Shown here: piece after piece, positions 1-11,803 of the stretch
Layout: each line of letters opens with the position of its first letter
How positions within the stretch are numbered: position 1 is the stretch's first letter
Source of the DNA: Symsagittifera roscoffensis
Taxonomy: Eukaryota > Xenacoelomorpha > Acoela > Convolutidae
DNA: 64,000 bases
Assembly: GCF_963678635.1 (NCBI RefSeq)
Contig: NC_087068.1
Coordinates: 19,395,789 to 19,459,788, forward strand
Direction: 5' to 3'
Notes under the pieces: model-generated
Databases searched by the model: none
What the model was told of the DNA's origin: nothing
Seen by the model: the letters and a program-made list of their open reading frames with translations, nothing else
Made by a program: the position numbers and the translations under genes

Positions 1-2339
1 TTTTGAGTCAATGGAATTTTTGTTAGCTAAGTTCCGAAACAAATAAGATAGATTTACTGCTTGAATGAAAGTAGTCCAAGTTTGGGACCAAGTTAACATC
101 CTCCCCCCTAAACTCGATGTTAGTTTGATGCCAAGTTTGTGACGAATTCGCCTTTTACGTCAAATTTTGTTTTGTTGCTAATCACTTTAACAAGAAACTT
201 TTCAAGTTTTTTCGGCTATCCGGGAATGGGCTGGAAATTCACTTTTTAGAAAAAATAGTGTCGTGTCCCAAAAATACTGCTTCACTAGCATTAGCAAAAA
301 GTAACTTTTTTAAATATTAACTAGACTTCGTTTTTTTGGTTTTTCTTTTCATCTACAGTATTTCTGATTTCTCCCTAGCCACGTAAAAAATTTGAAAATT
401 GAATTCGCATAAACTTTTCATTTCAAACAAACAGCACAGAATATACTGCTTGAGAAAGTTTTTCAAAAGGAATGCGTATTATATACTGTTGATTAACCAA
501 ATTTAATTCATAGCTATTTTTGATTTTACCTTTTTGGTTAATTATATCAATTGAGTTTGCCCTCAAAAATGATTTATAAAAATCAGTATTTTATCCCCCA
601 TGATGATTAGGGGGTGAAGTTGTATACGGTTGATCCCATAGAATACTAATCAGGTCTAGATAAAATAGTACTTAAAAGAAATATCTCAGCGCCGATTGTG
701 GAACCTGATGCAAACTATATATTATTATTGGTTATAAATTAGATATTTTATCCCTATAAAATATTAAAGACTAATCAATCACACTCCATCTAACTAACAA
801 CCCACTTATTTGTAAGTGCTGAAATTACTTGTAATTTCAGCACCAGAGCAGATTGAATTTAACTTACAACTTAGTTGCATTTTTCAAGAGACCGACTCGT
901 AACAAAACCAGTATACTCTCGATCTATTGAGACTAAGAGATATAAGAGTAAGGTTAAGATCGGTATTAGACTAAGAAATTGCACGAACATATTCGGCCGA
1001 AAATAAGCTAGCGTGACGAGCAGACGGTGTACCCTATCTGAAATTACTCTATGAGTTGACCTCCCATCCTAACTCATCTGATGCGACCATAAGTCTCGAA
1101 TAAGACCTTAACGAACAAAATAGCTTAGAACTAACCAAAATAGATTAGACTTAGACGAAAAACATTCTCAAAAATATTACACGACAATAAATTAATTGAA
1201 ATGTCTCTACGACTCAATAGATCAGAGCCATTATTCCGAACGATACGAGAACTACACGGTATTGTAAAAAAATCCTCGGACAAGAGACGATATACGACTA
1301 CAACGGAACTTACCCATAAGGTTCATGGTCTTACGGCAAAAGCCAACACAAATTTTTATATTTAGAGTTTTATAAGCAATGAATTTAGATTTTCAATTGC
1401 AAACATAGTATCTCGAAGAAAAATCTTCACCGATAGTTGCAGGCGCAAAACCTATTATTGTACAATAACGACTGATAAAAACATCCCTAGTCGTTCCCTT
1501 TATTCTCCAGTAAATTTAAAAAGATATCTAGAAAAAATGTTTATTCAAAATAAAAAATAAAATTTAGTTACTAAACACACAAATTGTTAGTAATATGTAA
1601 ATCATCTCTTCATCTCAGCTTCTTCACCTAAAACATAACAGCAAATCATAAAACACTAACAACATCAAAAACTAAACTTTTCTATCATTAAACCTTTAAA
1701 TTACTTTAAGAAGATCTATTCTAATTTTTACTTTTACTTAAATTAAACCTTTTAAACTAAATAGATCATCAAGGTTTTCCTTGGATCTCCATTTCATTTT
1801 TATACAATTTAAATTTTATCCCATTAATTTATATCTCGATCATCAAGGCTTATCCTTGGATCAAACAGAACAATTTTGTCCTCCCCCACACATTTAGCAT
1901 AGTGTCTAACGACCTCAAACGTCGATTCACTATCCAACCTTTTCTCAAGACCCAAGACTAATAGAAATTTTTTAATCACACTAACGATTCTAAATAGAAT
2001 AAACAGTGAAGAACTTAATTAATTGAAGATTTCCAACTTTGTAAGAGCGACAGAGGCACATACTAGAAAAAAAATTTCCAGTCAATTGAGATTTTTGAAC
2101 ACTTTTCTCGGCGATTGCTCCCCGCGTCCATGTAATGACACCTATTCAGATTTGTTTTAATTTAGGAAATTAGTTGTTCCCGGATAGTAGAAATTGTTTT
2201 TTAGATGACCAAAAAATATTTTGTTCCCGGATAGTCGAAAAACAAATTGTTTCCGTATAGTTCAAAACAAATTTGGCGTATCAAAGTAGTCGCACTTTCA
2301 TTGCTTCGTATCTCCATGAAATCAAAATTTATACGCATA
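1..2339. repeat. tandem unit A, LTR-like non-coding repeat
   Basis: This stretch has no credible gene. It is the first of two diverged tandem copies: its opening (TTTTTGTTAGCTAAGTTCCG at about 17-36) recurs at about 2365, and matching blocks follow in the same order through the LTR-like core to a block near 1855-2020. Unit A holds about 600 bp (roughly 1240-1850) that unit B lacks. A short motif GTTCCCGGATAG occurs twice near 2175-2235, with a third variant (GTTTCCGTATAG) near 2255. The position just upstream of gag suggests 5' LTR or leader sequence of the retroelement, but I could not define TG...CA ends or a primer-binding site. Confidence 0.7.
699..1057 (+). repeat. LTR-like core, copy A
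   Basis: One of five copies of a ~360 bp core that begins TGGAACCTGAT and ends CTCTATGAGTT. It holds a perfect hairpin at 816-843 (GTGCTGAAATTAC, 2-nt loop TT, then the reverse complement) and a conserved distal block GACGAGCAGACGGTGTACC. Flanks differ between the copies at 699, 20632 and 62207, so the core is the mobile or recombining part. It may be an LTR remnant. Confidence 0.65.
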
Positions 2340-2431
2340 AAAATGTTTTGGGTCAATTAAATTTTTGTTAGCTAAGTTCCGAAACAATTAAGTTAGATTT
2401 ACTGCTTGAATGAAAGTAGTCCAAGCTTGGG

Positions 2432-2487
2432 ACCAAGTTAACATCCTCCCCCCTAAACACGCTTAGGGGGGAGGATGTTAACTTGGT
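2432..2487. repeat. perfect 25-bp inverted repeat
   Basis: Arms at 2432-2456 and 2463-2487 are exact reverse complements (ACCAAGTTAACATCC...CCTAA against TTAGG...GGATGTTAACTTGGT), with a 6-nt spacer ACACGC. Unit A has only the left arm, near 92-116. The right arm is therefore part of extra sequence in unit B, probably an inverted duplicate of the same motif. Confidence 0.9.
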
Positions 2488-3229
2488 TCTAAGTTGGCAC
2501 TTTTCAGCCAATAAGAATTGAGCTTTTTACAGGCAGCGCTTATCAAATTTAATTTAAATTCAGCGATGGGGTGGAGGATCTTAACTTGGTCTGTTTGGGG
2601 GGGGGGGGGAGAGGATATTAGCTTGATCCCAAGTTTGTGACGAATTCGCCTTTCACGTCAAATTTTGTTTTTGTGCTAGTTACTTTAACAAGAAAATTTT
2701 CAAGTTTTTTTGGCCATCCGAGAATGGGCTGGGAATTCACTGTTTAGAAAAAATAGTGTCGTGTCCCAAAAATAATGCTTCACTAGCATTAGCAATAAGT
2801 AACCTTTTTAAATATTTTAAAAGCGTTAATAAGGTGCGCGAGAAGTTAACTAGACTTCGTTTTTTTTGGTTTTTCTTTTCATCTACAGTATTTCTGATTT
2901 CCCCCTAGCCACGTAATAAATTTGAAAATTGAAATTGCATAAATTATTCATTTCAAACAAACAGCGCAGAATATACTGCTTGAGAAAACTTTTCAAAAGG
3001 AATGCGTATTATATACTGTTGATTAACCAAATTTAATTCATAGCTAATTTTGGTTTTACCTTTTTGGTTAATTATATCAATTGAGTTTGCCCTCCAAATT
3101 GATTTATGAAAAGCCAGTATTTTATCCCCCATGATAATTAGGGGGTGAAGTTGTATACGGTTGATCCCATAGAATACTAATCAGGTCTAGATAAAACAGT
3201 ATTTGAAAGAAATTTCTCTGCGGCGATTG

Positions 3230-3588
3230 TGGAACCTGATCCAAACTATATATTTTTATTGGTTATAAATTAGATATTTTATCCATATAAATTATTAGAG
3301 ACTAACCAATCACACTCCATCTAACTAACAACCCACTTATTTGTAAGTGCTGAAATTACTGGTAACTTCAGCACCAGAGTAGATTGAATTTAACTTACAA
3401 CTTAGTTGCTTTTTCCAAGAGACCGACTCGTAACAAAACCAGTATACTCTCAATCTATTGAGACTAAGAGATACAAGAGTAAGATTAAGATCGGTATGAA
3501 ACTAAGAAATTGCACGAATCTATCCGGCAGAAAATAAGATAGCGTGACGAGCAGACGGTGTACCCTATCTGAAATTACTCTATGAGTT
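3230..3588 (+). repeat. LTR-like core, copy B
   Basis: Second copy of the core, same strand as copy A. The hairpin at 3347-3374 has one changed base in its right arm (GTAACTTCAGCAC) and a TG loop, so it is slightly weakened. The distal block GACGAGCAGACGGTGTACC is intact. Confidence 0.65.
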
Positions 3589-3968
3589 GACCTCCCATCT
3601 TAACTCGTCTGATGCAACCATAAGTCTCAAATAAGACCTTAAGGAACAAAATAGCTTAAAACTAACCAAAAATAGAGTAGACTTAGACGAAAAACATTCT
3701 CAAAAAGGTTACATGACAATTATTTAAATGAAATATCTCTACGTTTCAATAGATCAGAGCCATTATTTTGAAAGATAAAAAAGAACGATCCTTGGATCAA
3801 AAAGAACAATTTTGTTCTCCCCAACCCAATTATTCAGTGTCTAACGACCTCAAACGTCGATTCGCTATCCAACCTTTTCTCATGACCCAAGACTAATAGA
3901 AATTTTTCAATCACACCAACCATTCTAATTAGGATAATTAGTGAAGAACTTCGGTATTTCATCCTTCA

Positions 3969-4304
3969 CTTGACCCCCCCCCCTCTTACCTGACCCAGGT
4001 TAATAATTAAACTTAGTAAATTTAAAATAGTATCTAATGAACTACTTGTGTTCTAATTACACTTGAACCATGTGGATCGATTTATTATTCTCCAACCCTT
4101 GAACACAATCACTATCCTTAAGTAAGAAAAAGTAAGTTAACACCTTAACATAGACTAGCCACGAGAAAGTAACAATCATTCTCAGGAATCGATATATACT
4201 TTTCTCTCCAACCTTGAAATACATGACCCAAGTTAGGCTAACCAAAAAATCGTAAGAACTAACAGTTTAAGAATCCAAATGTTGCATCCGTCATCGTAAA
4301 ATTT
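3969..4304. other. leader between repeat unit B and gag
   Basis: This region holds a run of C near 3975-3986 and A/T-rich sequence. Minus-strand open frames here are short and hydrophobic and look like chance frames opposite A-rich retroelement sequence. I saw no convincing tRNA-complementary primer-binding site. Confidence 0.4.
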
Positions 4305-4991
4305 ATGTCACAAGACAATTTAGGAAATAAACAAACAATCATACTACACAATTGTGAAATAAACAACGAAAAATATGAACTCGTAATCACTCCACACACA
4401 CAGCCAACAGGATACATAAGAACAAAACGACAAAAAATCACAAGAAAAATTTTAAGCAAACAAAGACAGATTACACGAAGAAGATTTTCAAAATGAAGAA
4501 ACGCAGTTTCCGAATCAGAAACAAGTCAGTTAGAAGAACTTTACAGACTAAAAGACTCCGTAAAAAAAACTACCAAGTTAATGATACACTTTATTTTCCT
4601 GACTCAGAAACCACATCACAATCATCAAAACAAGGAAAACGAAGAATAAAAAAAACATACAAAAACAAACCAGTACGTCTATACAATTGGATCCAACCAA
4701 AAAAACACAATGAAAACTACAAATTGACAGTTATAAAGCACAAAAATGAGTCAAAATGAAGAAAGCGAAGATGAAAATTCCATCTTCCCATTTTTAATGA
4801 AGTCAATCACTGATGATAGAGGACAAACACAATTTTGTCAAAACCTAATCGCAAATTTATTTGAAAGCGGAGTTGGTCCATGCACAGCAAATTTTCGAGA
4901 AATAAAGATCAAAAGACAAATTATCGATCACTACCTCAAAGGAATATGTAACCTAACACAACAGTACGGAATCTATACCATAGAAATATAG
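4305..4991 (+). pseudogene. gag, N-terminal part in three overlapping frames
   Basis: Three open frames follow each other: 4305-4496 (63 aa), 4493-4759 (88 aa, very basic) and 4746-4991 (81 aa, acidic start MSQNEESEDE). The first stop overlaps the next ATG as ATGA at 4493. No domain is recognisable. Position at the head of the element and charged composition suggest the N-terminal part of gag, or a small leader protein, broken by frameshifts. A genuine cluster of short overlapping genes cannot be excluded. The start at 4305 is simply the first ATG of an open frame. Confidence 0.45.
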
Positions 4992-5015
4992 ACACCAAGT
5001 TAATTTCATGATAGG

Positions 5016-5676
5016 TATCTACTTCAAACAGACGACGTAGATATAGAATTTTCAAAAGTATTCACAGAATACATAAAAAATAAAAACCACCAAAATTCAG
5101 AAAGAGCAAATTCAATATTGAGTAACGAAGTATTTCAAGTAATTTATAGCTATCTATCTATACTAGAAAAACCAGAATCCCAAGGAACTTACCAGTTTCA
5201 ACATCAAAACATACAACTGAAGACATGAAACCGCAATATTTTCCGAACATTTAAACATAATCCGTGAAAATTTAACTAGTAACGACGTTTCACAAAATGT
5301 TAAACTCGATTTACAAAAAATCTTGGCATGGTTTATTATTTATTATTTCACACATAAAATTGATTTAATCTCACAAGCAAGAAAAAAATTCAGATTCCAA
5401 AATTCAGCTGATGACACTGTATTAGCAGAACAATCAGATTATGTTTGGGACCCTGAATGGTCTCATCCACTATTCTTCAACATACCAACAGATATTTCAA
5501 GTCAAGCAATTAGCACAATTTCCATTGACAAAGAGTATATTAAGGTATGTCCACTCACATCTGACGAAACACCTTTAAACTATAATTCATTTCTACCCGA
5601 TAGAACAGGAAATAATAGTTTAAACTCAACTCTCAAACAACAAGAAAATTTAAACGGAACTGGGAACCTTACATAA
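5016..5676 (+). pseudogene. gag, middle part, frameshifted
   Basis: Two consecutive open frames look like one protein cut by a frameshift. The first, about 5016-5228, reads into TGA; the second runs from about 5225 to the TAA ending at 5676. The second includes segments such as YVWDPEWSHPLFFNIPTD. Neither has a recognisable domain. Composition is rich in S, N, Q, I and K, like the rest of this element. I place them in gag from position alone. Confidence 0.45.
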
Positions 5677-5763
5677 CAAGATAATCAAACACCATCACAT
5701 TTCGCAAATGAAGAAGTAGTTACAACAATAACAACAACAACACAACAAAGTGTTTCACCAATA

Positions 5764-6690
5764 CATCCAAATCTTACAACTCCAAGACCTCAAAATCCAA
5801 CCTTACCACAGGTAACATTTTAATCAACGGTCAAACCCACCGCTGTCCCAAAGTATTCACATATGGATCATTAAACGTTTAGACCAATGACGAAACCAAC
5901 ACAAAAACAAAGGATATTCACTACAAACAATTTTGCAAAACACAATCATAACTATGTAAATAGACCAAAAACATCTAAACTTCCTCGTACAAATACACAA
6001 AATCATTTATTTTCACAAAGACACAACTTTCAACATCCAACAACAAATTCAGTAAATTTTATTGATTACCAAGAATTTCACAAAACCAAAGTGATAATTA
6101 TCCATTTTTTCAACAAAATAAGAACAATATACAACAAAACCAAAATAAACAAAAAACACTTAATTACACACCTAACTATCTTTCATCAGATGATGAAGAT
6201 TTTTATAACCAAAATCTTCATCATCTTATACATCCAAATCTTACAACTCCAAGACCTCAAAATCCAACCTTACCACAGGTAACATTACAATCAACGGTCA
6301 AACCCACCGCTGTCCCAAAGTATTCACATATGGATCATAAAACGTTTAGACCAATGACGAAACCAACACAAAAACAAAGGATATTCACTACAAACAATTT
6401 TGCAAAACACAATCATAACTATGTAAATAGACCAAAAACATCTAAACTTCCTCGTACAAATACACAAAATCATTTATTTTCACAAAGACACAACTTTCAA
6501 CATCCAACAACAAAGTCAGTAAATTTTATTGATTACCAAGAATTTCACAAAACCAAAGTGATAATTATCCATTTTTTCAACAAAATAAGAACAATATACA
6601 ACAAAACCAAAATAAACAAAAAACACTTAATTACACACCTAACTATCTTTCATCAGATGATGAAGATTTTTATAACCAAAATCATCAACA
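5764..6690 (+). repeat. 467-bp tandem duplication within gag
   Basis: Sequence starting CATCCAAATCTTACAACTCC near 5764 recurs 467 bp later near 6231, and the match continues to about 6690. The copies differ at only a few positions (for example CATTTTAATC against CATTACAATC). Because 467 is not a multiple of three, the duplication shifts the frame, so it happened in, or killed, this gag. Open frames of 131 and 218 aa beginning near 5887 and 6330 are out of the gag frame and probably meaningless. Confidence 0.9.
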
Positions 6691-7240
6691 TATTTTTAAA
6701 AACCAAAGACCCCATTCTTATCACGTACATCAACCAGATATTTTTGAACCATATACACAAGAACAACATACGCAACAATCTAGACCAAATCACGCATCTC
6801 AAATTAAAAAATTTTATTCACAAAATCCAGTTAATACAGATTATTATCAACCAACACAAATGCAAAATGAAATCCTACTACCTTTTTACTTACAACAACA
6901 TGAAATTACAAAAAGTCAACTTACAAATTTTTTCACAAATGCCAAATGCCGCAGAATCACTTCAAATGACTATGATCCATACCTAATGGGTGGATCATCA
7001 ATAACATCATACAAACCATTGATGGTATTCACCGGTACAGACCCTGAATATTCTGTAGAAAGTTATTTAAATGCAGTCACAGCAAATTTAATTTGGAATA
7101 TAGGACCTGAACCCATAAATACATCACTTCATCAAAATTGGATACATAGACGCACAGCGTTAATACAAACCACACTTGATGGCGCAGCTCAAAAATGGTT
7201 TCAGATACAGAATTATCCGAAAAAATCACTGAAATTTTGA
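6662..7240 (+). pseudogene. gag, capsid-like part
   Basis: A frame open from about 6662 to the TGA ending at 7240 encodes a Q/H/N-rich stretch followed by a more ordered region with FTGTDPEYSVESYLNAVTAN, then WIHRRTALIQTTLDGAAQKW. A short helical region ending in an A-x-x-W motif is typical of Ty3/gypsy gag capsid domains; I recognise the style, not a specific family. The frame is lost soon after QKWF, and fragments continue in other frames to 7330. This part would form the particle shell. Confidence 0.6.
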
Positions 7241-7331
7241 AGATATATGAGAAAAATCCAAATTTTAAAGGTAAACTATCTTTCCAAAAATGGTGTAACT
7301 ATTGACGAAGATATGGACATAGCATTGCTGA

Positions 7332-7979
7332 ATGCAGAAAAAACAGCAAGACAATCAAAATAAGCCACAAAATTACAAAGAACTAAACAAATCATTTTAT
7401 CAATACATGAAGAAAGATCAAAATTTACCAAACAAAATTATTCATAGTAACAACTGCTCTGGAAAACCACTACCAAATAGCTCAAATCATTCAAGAAATC
7501 AATCACCTTATAACTCTAACTACAGAGGTAGATCACCAGATCAAAGAAACTCACGAAATTCCTCACAAAACAGATATAGTCGATCACACAGTCGAAATAC
7601 TCAATATCGAAATAATTATTCACGATCAAACTCAAATAGACCGAACTAATTTTTGATAACAGTTCCCATTCACATTCAAGGAATAGACACTATTCAAATG
7701 AAAGATCAAGAAACTCATCGTACAATATGCATAGAAATTTCTCAAACAAATGAAACAGAAGCTATTCAAAAAATCGAAATCACCGATATTAAAATCGACC
7801 GCGAGATTATTCAAACAACAGATCAAATCAACAAGGATCTAATTATAACAATTATCAAAATAGATCACGAGAAAATTCACAAAAAAAGGAATTCAAACTA
7901 TAACAATAGACAAAAAAACTACTCCCAATCAACTATTAGAAATAATACCCGTTATCCAGATTCTCAAAAAAATATATAG
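7332..7979 (+). pseudogene. gag, basic nucleocapsid-like tail
   Basis: Two open frames, 7332-7649 (105 aa) and 7653-7979 (108 aa), cover an S/R/N-rich stretch with many RS and RN dipeptides, for example YRGRSPDQRNSRNSSQNRYS. The second is probably the same low-complexity region read in another frame. No CCHC zinc knuckle is visible. A basic tail after the capsid would bind RNA in the particle. The ATG at 7332 is not a likely natural start. Confidence 0.5.
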
Positions 7980-8158
7980 AAGCAATACACCAAAACATCA
8001 GAGACAAATAAATCAAGTACAAACAACTGAAGAAACAAATTCAGACCCCCTGGTATTGATAACACAGATACTACTGAATTACAATTAAATCACATTAATT
8101 GTGAATCTACAGACAGTGAAAGTGGTAACACAATGACAGTGAAAACACAATTTTAAAC

Positions 8159-9094
8159 ATGATAAAAGGTGAAAATGATTATGAAACCGTTACTTACGAA
8201 CAACCTTTTCATTCACATATTTACGAAAATCAATTGGAATTACTTTTAGACTATCACACTAGACCTAGAAGTAGTAACATACCAATCAAGCAAAAAGTAA
8301 ATGATGTAACGACATTACACGAACCTGAAAAAGAACAAGTACCATGTTCTAGTACAAATCACATTTACAAAAATATACCAAAAAAACTACCAAAAGAAAA
8401 ATTTTGGACAATCCCCTTTCTTTTAGAAAGTCCAGAAAATAAAGAATTTCAACCACCAGACCATGAAATAGATTTTTTAATAGACTCTGGAGCAGAAGCA
8501 AATAAAACAAATATTCTAACTTGGAATGAAATCAAAACTATTCACCCGAAACTAACACCTGTAAAAACAGCCAGTAGACTAGCAACAGCACAAGGCTCAA
8601 CCTTAACAAATTATGGAAAAATTCAATTTTTCCTTGTTCCCACTACAACAATGGAGCAAAACAATCTCCTAAATAAACCATTTAAACAAACATTCTATAT
8701 CACAGATATTAAACACAATATTATTGGAATCCCATTGATCACAAAATACATACCAACTATTAATATAGTAGACAGCAAAATTAATATAAAAGATAAATAT
8801 ACAAGAATGCAAAACACCGCTTTAACATTCTTCCAGAGAATGAGCAAACAACCACCATCCTTTTCAAAGTTTCACGCCATCTATAATAAAGAAAGAAAAC
8901 ATCTTAAACCACTCTCAGGATACATTAACGAATTTCCGATTAAACAAGTTCACCAATACGACAAAAATCAAAACAGAAAACATCTCTATATGTCTGACGT
9001 TGAATTTAGACCAATTCACAAATTTCTTAGGGTAACAAATTTATCCATAAAATACATGAAAAACTCAAACTCCGATATTTTTTCCCTACAATAA
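8159..9094 (+). pseudogene. retroelement aspartic protease region of pol
   Basis: Open frame of 311 codons. Residues 105-112 read DFLIDSGA, the D-S/T-G active site of retroviral-type aspartic proteases (Asp109, gac at 8483-8485). A second family feature, the hydrophobic-hydrophobic-G turn, is seen as HNIIGIPLITKY about 75 residues later. The enzyme would cleave Gag-Pol. The frame ends at a TAA at 9092-9094, after which the sequence continues in decayed form into RT. The ATG at 8159 need not be the start, because in such elements protease is made as part of a polyprotein. Confidence 0.8.
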
Positions 9095-9275
9095 TATAAA
9101 AATTCACCATACAAAATCACCTTACCCTTAGGACTCCTAGGATATTGTGAAACCAATGCAACAACTTCCCCCACAAAAGAAGTAGCATACAGAGTAAATA
9201 ATATAATACAACTACTAGATATATGTCAATCAACAATTCTCGATGAAGAATTATCGATAAATAATATAATAAGCA

Positions 9276-10323
9276 ATGAAAAAAGGAACAGAGATTATTT
9301 TACAAAAACTCCTTATTTTAAACCAACATTCAAAAAATCACACTATACAGACAATGTTCAGTTTTCAACACTCTAAAATAACACAACATGAATTCGAAAA
9401 ATTAGCCGATTTACTGTTAAGATATCCAACAGTTTATGCGACATCTAAATTTGACGTTGGAAAACTAAATTCACCACTACATTTACCCTTGAAACCTGAC
9501 GCAGTTTTCAAAAAACAATGAGCAAGCAAGGTACCAATTCACTTACATGACAAAGTTAAAAGAATACTTGACATTCTAGAACAATACCAAATCATATCTC
9601 CAGTAAATAAAGCAGAACAACTAAAAAGATACACCTTTTTTAACCCTGTTATTATTCTCGCCAAAGGCGAATCACTAAAACTAATTCTAAACGCTAGATA
9701 TCTGAATTCACTCATTGATGAATCTAAAGGTAATTGGCCAATAGAACCAATTCAAGTAATTTTAACAAAGATAAACGGTAAGTACTTCACAAGCGCAGAC
9801 ATGAATAGTGCATATAACCAAATGCCACTAGATGAACAATCACAATTATTAACACAATTCGTTATTGGAAATCAACAATATGAATTTAAGAGATTATTCT
9901 ATGGCATATCCATATGACCAGCAGCTTTCTCAGCATTCATCGGCAAAATTTTTAGACCACTCATACTCAATAAAAAAGTAATCACATACTTAGACGATGT
10001 CTTTATGCAATCACAAACAAAAGATGAAATGTTCATAGTTCTGTAAAAATATCATCAAATTTTACAGAACAAAAACATGAAAGCAGCCCCAGACAAATCC
10101 CATTTTTTCTTAACACGCGTAAATTTTCTTGGACACATCATAAGAAAAGACATTATAATCCAACTGAAATCACGAATTGATGCAATTCAGAAACTCCAAC
10201 CACCAATAAACAAAAAGAAAATCCAAGAATTTCTTGGAATGTTAAGTTTCTTAAGTAAATACGTCTATAAAATTCAATTATATTTAAGACCAATCTATAA
10301 CATTCTTAGACATCAAAACAATT
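9276..10323 (+). pseudogene. reverse transcriptase domain of pol, with stops
   Basis: The N-terminal part (9276-9521) ends at a TGA after FKKQ; the same frame continues with SKVPIHLHDKVKRILDILEQ. Visible RT motifs are NPVIILAKGESLKLILNARY, DMNSAYNQMPLDEQ (catalytic Asp of motif A), FYGISI followed by a TGA and PAAFSAF, and YLDDVF near 9988 (catalytic YxDD box). NFLGHII near 10120 and FLGMLSFLSKYV near 10230 mark the thumb and connection. In-frame stops are TGA at 9519 and 9915, TAA near 10044 and TAG at 10329. The enzyme would have copied element RNA into DNA. It cannot be made from this copy. Confidence 0.88.
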
Positions 10324-11274
10324 TTGAATAGACAACAGAACATCAAACACGATTTGAAGAAATCAGAAAATTTCTCTCCAAACAAATTTCAAACACAATC
10401 CCAGATCCTAATCAACTATTTTATGCAATGTGCGATGCTTCAAATTTCGGCATCGATGCAGCATTATTACAATCCCAAATGGAACAAAAAAAATGAATCT
10501 TATATCATCAAATTCTCGCTTATTTACACAAGCTGAATTACGACTCTCTACCCTACAAAAAATCAAATCCAAACCATAGAGTTTAAAGATTTCAACTTAC
10601 ACATAGTATGGACAGCAGGAAAAAACCTTGCACTACCTGACACTCTTAGTAAAAACACACCACCTGAACTACTAACAAGAAAAACAACAGTTGAAATACC
10701 ACAAAATATAAAATTCTATCTCGCTAAAGATGAAATTTCACCACGATTAGAATGTAAATATGCAGTGAAAACTGACAAAGAACAATCAAAAATAAACAAC
10801 CTACAACATTTTCCACTCTATTTAGAATGTCAAAAGAACCATTATGAAGTTGATTTATTAGGTACATCTACATTCAAGCCGATTCCATATTCACGTTGGA
10901 TCAAAAATAATACTCAACAAAAACGAATTAAACAACAACCACATAAAAAGGACCCATTTCCTTTAATAGAAAAAGAAAACCTAACGGAACCAATAATTAT
11001 ATCAGGACCGTTACCAAGCGAATAAAAATACACGATAAATGAAGCTTTCAATCTACACGACCCACTTGACACCATACCCCTATCAAAAAGAGAAGTAGAA
11101 AATATTTTCCTACCAACAACAGAAAAAATCACACTAGAATTATTACAGAATTATCAAAACCTTGATCCCGTCATCAGACAGCTAAAATCATGGCACAAAT
11201 ACAAAACTAAGCCAACCAAAGCTGATACCACAATCTTAGGAAACAAAACACTCATTTATAACGGTAATTATTGA
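10324..11274 (+). pseudogene. RNase H remnant and connector, internally deleted
   Basis: After RT, a frame shows FYAMCDASNFGIDAALLQ, which fits the first catalytic Asp region of RNase H. Soon after LNYDSL (about 10550) the sequence jumps to SNPNHRV, so most of RNase H, including the central catalytic residues, is missing. A second short loss follows RFQL near 10590. The frame then resumes with LHIVWTAGKNLALPDTLSKN, the usual end of RNase H, and stays open to the TAA at 11023-11025 and on to 11274 as a linker before integrase. RNase H would remove the RNA template; this copy cannot. Confidence 0.75.
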
Positions 11275-11722
11275 TGCATTTACACACTATGTAGCCCTTA
11301 ACCCAGTACCCCATTGTAATGCATACTATGCATATACAACACTCTACGAACACTGGATATCTAAATTTGGATTACCCGAAATACTAGTTACAGACAATGG
11401 CACTGAATTTAATAATAATGAAATTATCAAATTATGCCACTTATATAATATTAAACACAAACCACGTACGTCTCATGCACCTTGAACAAATGGATTAGTC
11501 GAAGGTATGAACCTTTCACTACAAGAATACCTCAGATGTATCATTAATGGAAATGATACACGATACATTGAATGGTCAACAGATGTAAAATTATTTCCAT
11601 TATCATATAATTCACAAATTACAACAACACTAGGAATGTCACCATACGAAAAGTTATTTAACCAAAAACCACGTAAACCAATAATGTTTACAGCAAACGC
11701 CCATAAAAATGCACAATGTTAA
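11264..11722 (+). pseudogene. integrase catalytic core, N-terminus deleted
   Basis: The frame opens directly at VIIDAFTHYVALNPVPHC (first catalytic Asp at 11273), continues with ILVTDNGTEFNN (second Asp), and reaches HAP, a TGA at 11483-11485, then TNGLVEGMN (catalytic Glu). The zinc-binding HHCC domain that should precede it is absent, and the linker frame runs straight into this core with a short overlap (TAACGGTAATTATTGA), so the deletion joined the two. The TGA sits where many integrases of this type have Trp before T-N-G. The product would insert the DNA copy into host chromosomes; this one is inactive. Confidence 0.85.
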
Positions 11723-11803
11723 TGTCAGCCAAACAAAGATTCAATTTTTTATAATTTACCACTACATACCCATTTATAATTAGCTTCCGGTACACACACC
11801 GAA

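Larger units (their letters stand above)
2340..3968. repeat. tandem unit B, LTR-like non-coding repeat
   Basis: Second, diverged copy of the unit that begins at 1. The same blocks appear in the same order, ending with the block that contains TCTAACGACCTCAAACGTCG at about 3839, which matches about 1906 in unit A. It differs by an inserted ~170 bp segment near 2460-2630 that contains a perfect inverted repeat and a run of G, and it lacks the 1240-1850 part of unit A. No gene is visible. As the copy nearest to gag, it is the better candidate for the 5' LTR or leader of the element. Confidence 0.7.

Noticed and set aside
1075-1120. Hammerhead-ribozyme-like string CTGATGCGACC...GTCTCGAATAAG after core A
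   Set aside because: The invariant A after CTGATG is C, the GAAA box is GAAT, stem III would have an impossible 2-base loop, and the second copy (about 3608) breaks stem II without compensation.
5887-6986. Open frames of 131 and 218 aa in the gag duplication as real proteins
   Set aside because: They are out of frame with the capsid-like gag part and consist of A/C-rich sequence that gives T/N/H/I-rich frames by composition.
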